Positions 59,821-64,000 of a stretch of 64,000 nt of DNA are shown here, piece after piece. Position numbers and translations under genes: made by a program. The stretch is taken from positions 31,005 to 95,004 of the forward strand of contig MNCI01015683.1 in assembly GCA_015680685.1 (NCBI GenBank), given 5' to 3'. Numbering within the stretch: position 1 is the first letter of the stretch; each line of letters begins with the position of its first letter. The notes under the pieces were generated by a model. The model was not told where the DNA came from, did not search any database, and saw nothing but the letters and a program-made list of their open reading frames with translations. This DNA comes from Gnetum montanum (taxonomy: Eukaryota; Streptophyta; Gnetopsida; Gnetales; Gnetaceae).

Positions 59821-61639
59821 CTATGTTTCCTGAATCTCAACTACCCTGACATTCTTCTGCTCTTCAGAAGAAGTTGGAGTTCGAGTTCGCTTTGGAATAG
59901 TGACCGTAAGCACCCCATTTTCAAGCTCTGCAGAGATAGCACTAGCATCTGAGTTTGCAGGCAAGCGCAGACGCCGCAGACAACTAACACGGCACCTCTC
60001 ACCAAGACGCATTCGCCCTTGGCCCAAGCTGCTAGTCCTACCACTGATCTGCAACACTCGATCGTTCTTGAAAAGAACCTCCACATCATCCTTCGTTGTC
60101 CTTGTCAAAAAACAACCCCACCCCTCTTTATCATTATTTCAAAAATAATTGCAGATCAATTCCATAACTCAAATTTTCAAGGCAGTAAAAACAACCAATT
60201 TGAGACTGATATTACATCACGAAGATGCACAAGAAGAATCTACCACAAGGGAAGGGAATTTGTCAGAATGAGTTTGAACGTAGCCTAGGAATGCAAATGA
60301 AACAATAGAAATATCATAAAGAGCTTAAGCTTGCTATGAGAAAATTGGCTAGAAACAAAATCTCACAAACCCAAATCTTTCAAAACAAAGAGCCATGCAA
60401 GAGAATCGAACAAAGAAAGGTGAGTTCCACAAAAAAAAAAATTTGCAACAAACACAGAAGAAGAATCTCATGACAACCACGAAAGAGAAATGAACTTCAC
60501 CAGGCCCTACTCCGGATCCACAATGGTTCAATTTGAAGAATAAGCAATTGACCGTGTCTCACATACAAAAATCCCACTGCATTCACTGTTTCGCTATTCT
60601 TCACATTTTCCGACCAAGGTCTACAATAAAGAGTTGCTTCAGCTTCTGCTGATTGTCTTCTTTCAAATTGACCCTTATCCAGTTGTTTGAAGCATTACAT
60701 TTATTTGTTTGGCCCTTATCCAGTTGTTTGAAGCATTACATTTATTTGTTTGGAGCATTATCCAGTTGTTTGGAGCATTACATTAATAACGTTTTCAGCT
60801 TTATAACCGTGAAACAAATCCTCAGTGATTTACTGGACCCAGTAAAAATTTCTACTTTCCAGTTTCATGGTTTCCTAGACTTAATAAAAAGTTTCACTTT
60901 CCAATTTCATAATTCCCAGATTAAATTGAGACACAGAATAGCCGATTCCAATTTAAAAATAACAACCATCAACTGATTAAATGCATGAAGGAATTCTAGC
61001 ATTCTGCTAACCGGCATTGACAGCGAGGGCTCGCAAACGCAACAAACAATCGCTATAAGATCCCGACTGAAGCGACGAATTGCGACTGCCGATCTTTGAT
61101 AAGGAACAAAAGCCAAAAGAAAAACAACAATCAACCGGCGAAACAGAACATCAACAAAAGAATTTTCCAATGCTACGATACGAAACGGCTGCGGCATTTG
61201 ACATGTCATCGATCTGAAAACACAAATTCCAAACGCCAATCTTTATTTTAAAAAAAACGGCATTTCGAGCACTAATAAACAAAAACTAAAACAGAACACA
61301 ACAGAAAACAATTGTTCGAAGTTAGGGTTTCATCAAGCGTTAAATCAATCACAGCAGCGGATTACCAGGGAGATCGGCCTTGATGTAATGCGCAACATGG
61401 CTCTCCCACCAGTCAACGCGCGTCTTCGCCACGGCCTGCGCATCTTTGGCAAAAACGGATCTCGGCGTGTAGTCCCAAAGCGGAAACGCGTCAAAAGGAT
61501 CGAGCATACTCCTCATGCGCGTACGTACCGAATAGCAGACGATCCAAGAAACTTCCACCGCCGAAAAAGGGTCTCCATAGAGCGCCGAAATCGTCGTATG
61601 CGTCCGCCGCTGGCTACCGCCATGGCTGCAGAGCTTCAT
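59821..61639 (-). CDS. Small heat-shock protein (HSP20 / alpha-crystallin family), two exons
   Basis: Exon 2 (about 60100-59821) has DDVEVLFKNDRVLQISGR, RRLRLPANSDAS, AELENGVLTVTIPK and a C-terminal VVEIQ, the I/V-x-I/V tail motif. Exon 1 (to about 61366 or 61353) has MLDPFDAFPLWDYTP, KTRVDWWESHVAHYIKADLP. Together they form the class I-like pattern of plant HSP20: DPF N-terminus, VDW..., KADLPG, VLQISG, GVLTVT. The start may be ATG at 61516 or, in frame, 61639. The intron acceptor is at 60102-60101. The best donor (61365) leaves a one-base phase mismatch, while a GT at 61352 keeps the frame and adds about five residues after KADLPG. So it is either a gene with a slightly shifted donor or a fresh pseudogene. 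A heat-shock element cluster lies upstream. As a chaperone it would bind unfolding proteins in the cytosol. Confidence 0.75.
60665..60785. repeat. Tandem repeat in the HSP20 intron
   Basis: TTATCCAGTTGTTTGAAGCA followed by TTACATTTATTTGTTTGG occurs twice completely and a third time in part (unit about 47 bases). Confidence 0.8.
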
Positions 61640-61897
61640 CTCTCTCGTTTTCCCTCTCTCTTTTGTTAACGTCGTGTCGCCTCTGCACAGGAACCAGCGC
61701 CATTTTTGGAATCCGCAACAAGAATTACGAAAAGCCTCTCACGAAAAGATTATGCTGCGCCCGAGATTATCAGTGGTAGTGACGGTGATAGGATCCAAGC
61801 TTCTGGATTGTTCTTCGGCGCGATTGTGGATTTTCAAGGAGCTTCCGTAGATTATTTTCTGCTACATACAGTGCTTTTTTTTCTCGAGGCGGGAACG
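61640..61897 (-). promoter_or_regulatory. 5' leader and proximal promoter of the HSP20 gene
   Basis: Read on the minus strand, a purine-rich stretch (AAAGAGAGAGGGAAAACGAG at 61664-61645) directly precedes the ATG at 61639, as in many plant 5' leaders. No clear TATA box is seen. Confidence 0.4.
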
Positions 61898-61947
61898 GAA
61901 GCTTCTGGAAGCTCGATTATTTTCCAGAACACATTGATTTTCAGGAA
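61898..61947 (-). promoter_or_regulatory. Heat-shock element cluster
   Basis: A perfect three-unit element GAAGCTTCTGGAA lies at 61898-61910 (GAA, TTC, GAA at five-base spacing). TTCCAGAA follows at 61922-61929 and TTCAGGAA at 61940-61947. Heat-shock factors bind inverted nGAAn units of exactly this spacing. The cluster lies about 260-380 bases upstream of the possible HSP20 start codons and points to heat induction. Confidence 0.7.
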
Positions 61948-62255
61948 TGGAAGAATATCCTGGAACATTTGGGGTAGTTGTTAAGGTGAAATGGGAGAAG
62001 AAAACCTTAAGCCTAAATAGAGCCCAAAGTTGCAAGATGACCCTACAATAACACAAAAGCTCAATATCTCATCTTTGAAATCCCATTTTACTTTGGCATG
62101 TTGCCAAGAGAGGGTAGTAGATGTTAAGTTATGTGGTCCTGAAACCATAATTGTATGTAGCAAAAATTATTTAATAACAATTTTCATGCATTTACGGTGG
62201 TGTGCTTGCTTAAATGCCACACAAAGCTGTGTGTTGCGTGTGTTTTCTTTTTCTT
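61948..62255. other. Sequence between the HSP20 promoter and the copia element
   Basis: I looked for a copia 5' LTR and a tRNA-Met primer-binding site here and saw neither. It ends in TTTTCTTTTTCTTCAG, which looks like a splice acceptor or polypyrimidine stretch right before the gag coding homology. Confidence 0.4.
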
Positions 62256-64000
62256 CAGTTCCGGATCGACAAATTCGATGGAACAGACTTTGGGTTCTGA
62301 AAGATGTAGATTGAAGATTATCTGTATCAAAAGAAGTTGCATGAACCGCTGCTACGGAAGAAGCTAGATCAAATGGATTAAGAAGATTGGAATCTCTTGG
62401 ATCGCAGGCACTTGATGTGATTAGATTGACATTGGCAAGAAACGTCACATTCAACATTGTTAATGAGACAACCACTGCAGGTTTAATGAAAACGTTGTCA
62501 GGTATGTATGAAAAGCCATCTGCTACAAACAAAGTATATTTGATGCGTCAGTTGTTCAATTTGAAGATGGGCGAAGCTGCATCTGTTACAAATCACATCA
62601 ATGAATTCAATACGATAATTAGTCAATTGAATTCAGTGGTGATCACCTTTGAGGACGAAATCTAGAAATTGATTTTGCTATCATCTTTGCCAAAGAGTTG
62701 GTCTGCAACAGTGATTACTGTGAGTAGCTCATCAGGTACTTTAAAATTAAAGTTGAATGATATTCGAGACTTGATTTTTAGCGAGGACATTCGCAAAAGG
62801 GAGTCAAGCGAATCCTCAGGGTCTGCTTTGAATACAAAAAGTAGAGGTAGGAGCTCACAACGTGGTCAAAACCATGGTAATGGTAGATCAAAGTCTAGAG
62901 GCAAAGGAAAATCTAAAAATCACACGGAAGTTGTTTGCTGGAATTGTAACAAGAAGGGTCACTTTAGAAATCAGTGCAGGGCACCAAAGAAGAAGAAAAA
63001 TCACACTCAAGATGATGAATCAGCGAATGCAATAGAGGAGATTATTGCTGATGCTTTGATTTGCTGTGTGGAAAATCCCATTGAATCTTGGATTTTGGAT
63101 TTAAGTGCTTTATTCCACTCCACTCCATACAAGGAATTGTTACATAATTATGTTGGAGGGAAGTTTGAAAAGGGTTATCTTGCAGATGATGAACCTTTCG
63201 ATATTGTGGGGAAGGGTGAAGTTCAAATAAAGACCACCCAAGGGATACAATGGAAATTGCAAGATGTAAGACATGTTCCTGAACTTATGAAAAATTTAAT
63301 CTCCATGAGTCAGATGGATTTGGATGGGTATACAACAACATTTGCCGATAGATCATGGAAGATTACCAAGGGAAACTTGGTTGTTGCACGAGGCAGTAAG
63401 GTGGGAACATTATACATGACTACAACAAAGAAAGATGCAATTGTAGTTGCTAATTATGATGGTGATTCAATCCTATGGCATCGAAGACTTAGGCACATGA
63501 GCGAAAAAGGTATGAAGTTGTTGGCTTCAAAGAGAAAGTTACCAAAGTTTAAGTATGATGATGTTGGCTTTTGTGAAGATTGTGTTAATGGAAAGCAAAC
63601 AAGAGTTACTTTTTCAAAGATAGGGAGGATATCATAGACTGAAAAGCTTGAACTAGTGCATTTAGATGTATGGGGGCCAGCTCCAATGAAGTCTCTTGGA
63701 GGCTCAAGCTATTATGTCACCTTCATTGGTGATTCCACTAGGAAGGTATGGGTTTATTTTCTTAAAAATAAATCTGATGTGTTTGCTACTTTTAAAAGGT
63801 GGAAAGCTGAAGTAGAAAATCAGACTAGTTTAAAAATAAAATGTCTGAAGTTAGATAATGGAGGGGAATATGACAACCAAGAATTCAAGAATTTCTGTTC
63901 AAAAATTGGGATAAGGATTATTAAGATAGTTCCAAGAACGCCAGAGCAAAATAGTGTTGCTGAACGGATGAATAGAACCTTGAATGAAAGAGCTAGGAGC
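62256..64000 (+). pseudogene. Ty1/copia retrotransposon gag-pol (Tnt1-like), 5' truncated and decayed, continues past the window
   Basis: gag starts at KFDGTDFGF (62271) and continues with DYLYQKKLHEPLLRKKLDQM. After a frame shift near 62395 it goes on to RLTLARNVTFNIV, MYEKPSATNKVYLMRQLFNL. A TAG falls at 62663. The CCHC knuckle CWNCNKKGHFRNQC is at about 62936-62977. The protease has SWILDLSALFHSTP, where copia has DSGAS, so the active-site Ser-Gly is lost. The GAG-pre-integrase segment is LWHRRLRHMSEKG...CEDC. After a TAG at 63637 the integrase keeps Asp in HLDVWGP, Asp in LKLDNGGEYD and Glu in NSVAERMNRTL. RT and the 3' LTR would lie beyond 64000. Confidence 0.88.

Noticed and set aside
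59900-60288. Plus-strand ORFs opposite HSP20 exon 2
   Set aside because: Antisense shadow of the alpha-crystallin domain.

Overview
The window is plant nuclear DNA and most of it is old retrotransposon. Plant origin is shown by spliced genes of plant type (a papain-like cysteine protease, a phytocyanin and a class-I-like small heat-shock protein), by Ty3/gypsy elements of plant type (one a Tat-lineage element with a second, archaeal-type RNase H), by a Tnt1-like copia element and by plant LINE reverse transcriptases. The repeat density, the age of the repeats and the style of the genes suggest a large genome such as that of a conifer or other gymnosperm. That last step is inference.

Region 1 (1-18.1 kb) is a nest of related minus-strand gypsy elements. 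Element A (2334-9196) sits inside the integrase of element B, which runs from beyond the left edge to 15997. Element C begins at an LTR/PBS junction near 18.1 kb. A, B and C all share a plan of LTR, tRNA-Asp-like primer-binding site and gag, followed by a plus-strand reading frame that converges on the end of gag. Region 2 (19.4-23.2 kb) looks like a gag-only element with long direct terminal repeats (D), followed by degenerate tandem repeats.

Region 3 (25.7-31.7 kb) holds host genes: a cysteine protease gene with a TATA box but at least four disabling lesions, and an apparently intact two-exon phytocyanin gene on the minus strand.

Region 4 (33136-50943) is one complete 17.8-kb Tat-lineage gypsy element (E) with 1.3-kb LTRs and a perfect 5-bp target duplication, ATGCC. 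On the minus strand gag-pro (49081-44912) is separated from RT-RH-aRH-IN (39418-35929) by a 4.3-kb plus-strand gene. That gene has its own TATA box and seven exons. It encodes a protein with an FCP1/NIF-type HAD domain whose catalytic aspartates are gone, a middle domain resembling transposon-associated plant proteins, and a coiled-coil tail. The palindrome GCGTATACGC is repeated in both LTRs and in the 5' region of this antisense gene. Arrays of short hairpin-forming repeats flank the gene and follow pol. This is the most interesting part of the window.

Region 5 (51-57.4 kb) contains several LINE fragments in both orientations. Region 6 (59.8-61.6 kb) is a two-exon HSP20 gene on the minus strand with a cluster of heat-shock elements upstream. 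Region 7 (62.25 kb to the end) is a 5'-truncated, decayed Tnt1-like copia element that runs off the window.

In the better-preserved elements, nearly every in-frame stop is explained by one C-to-T change in CAG, CAA or CGA, as expected from deamination of methylated cytosine.
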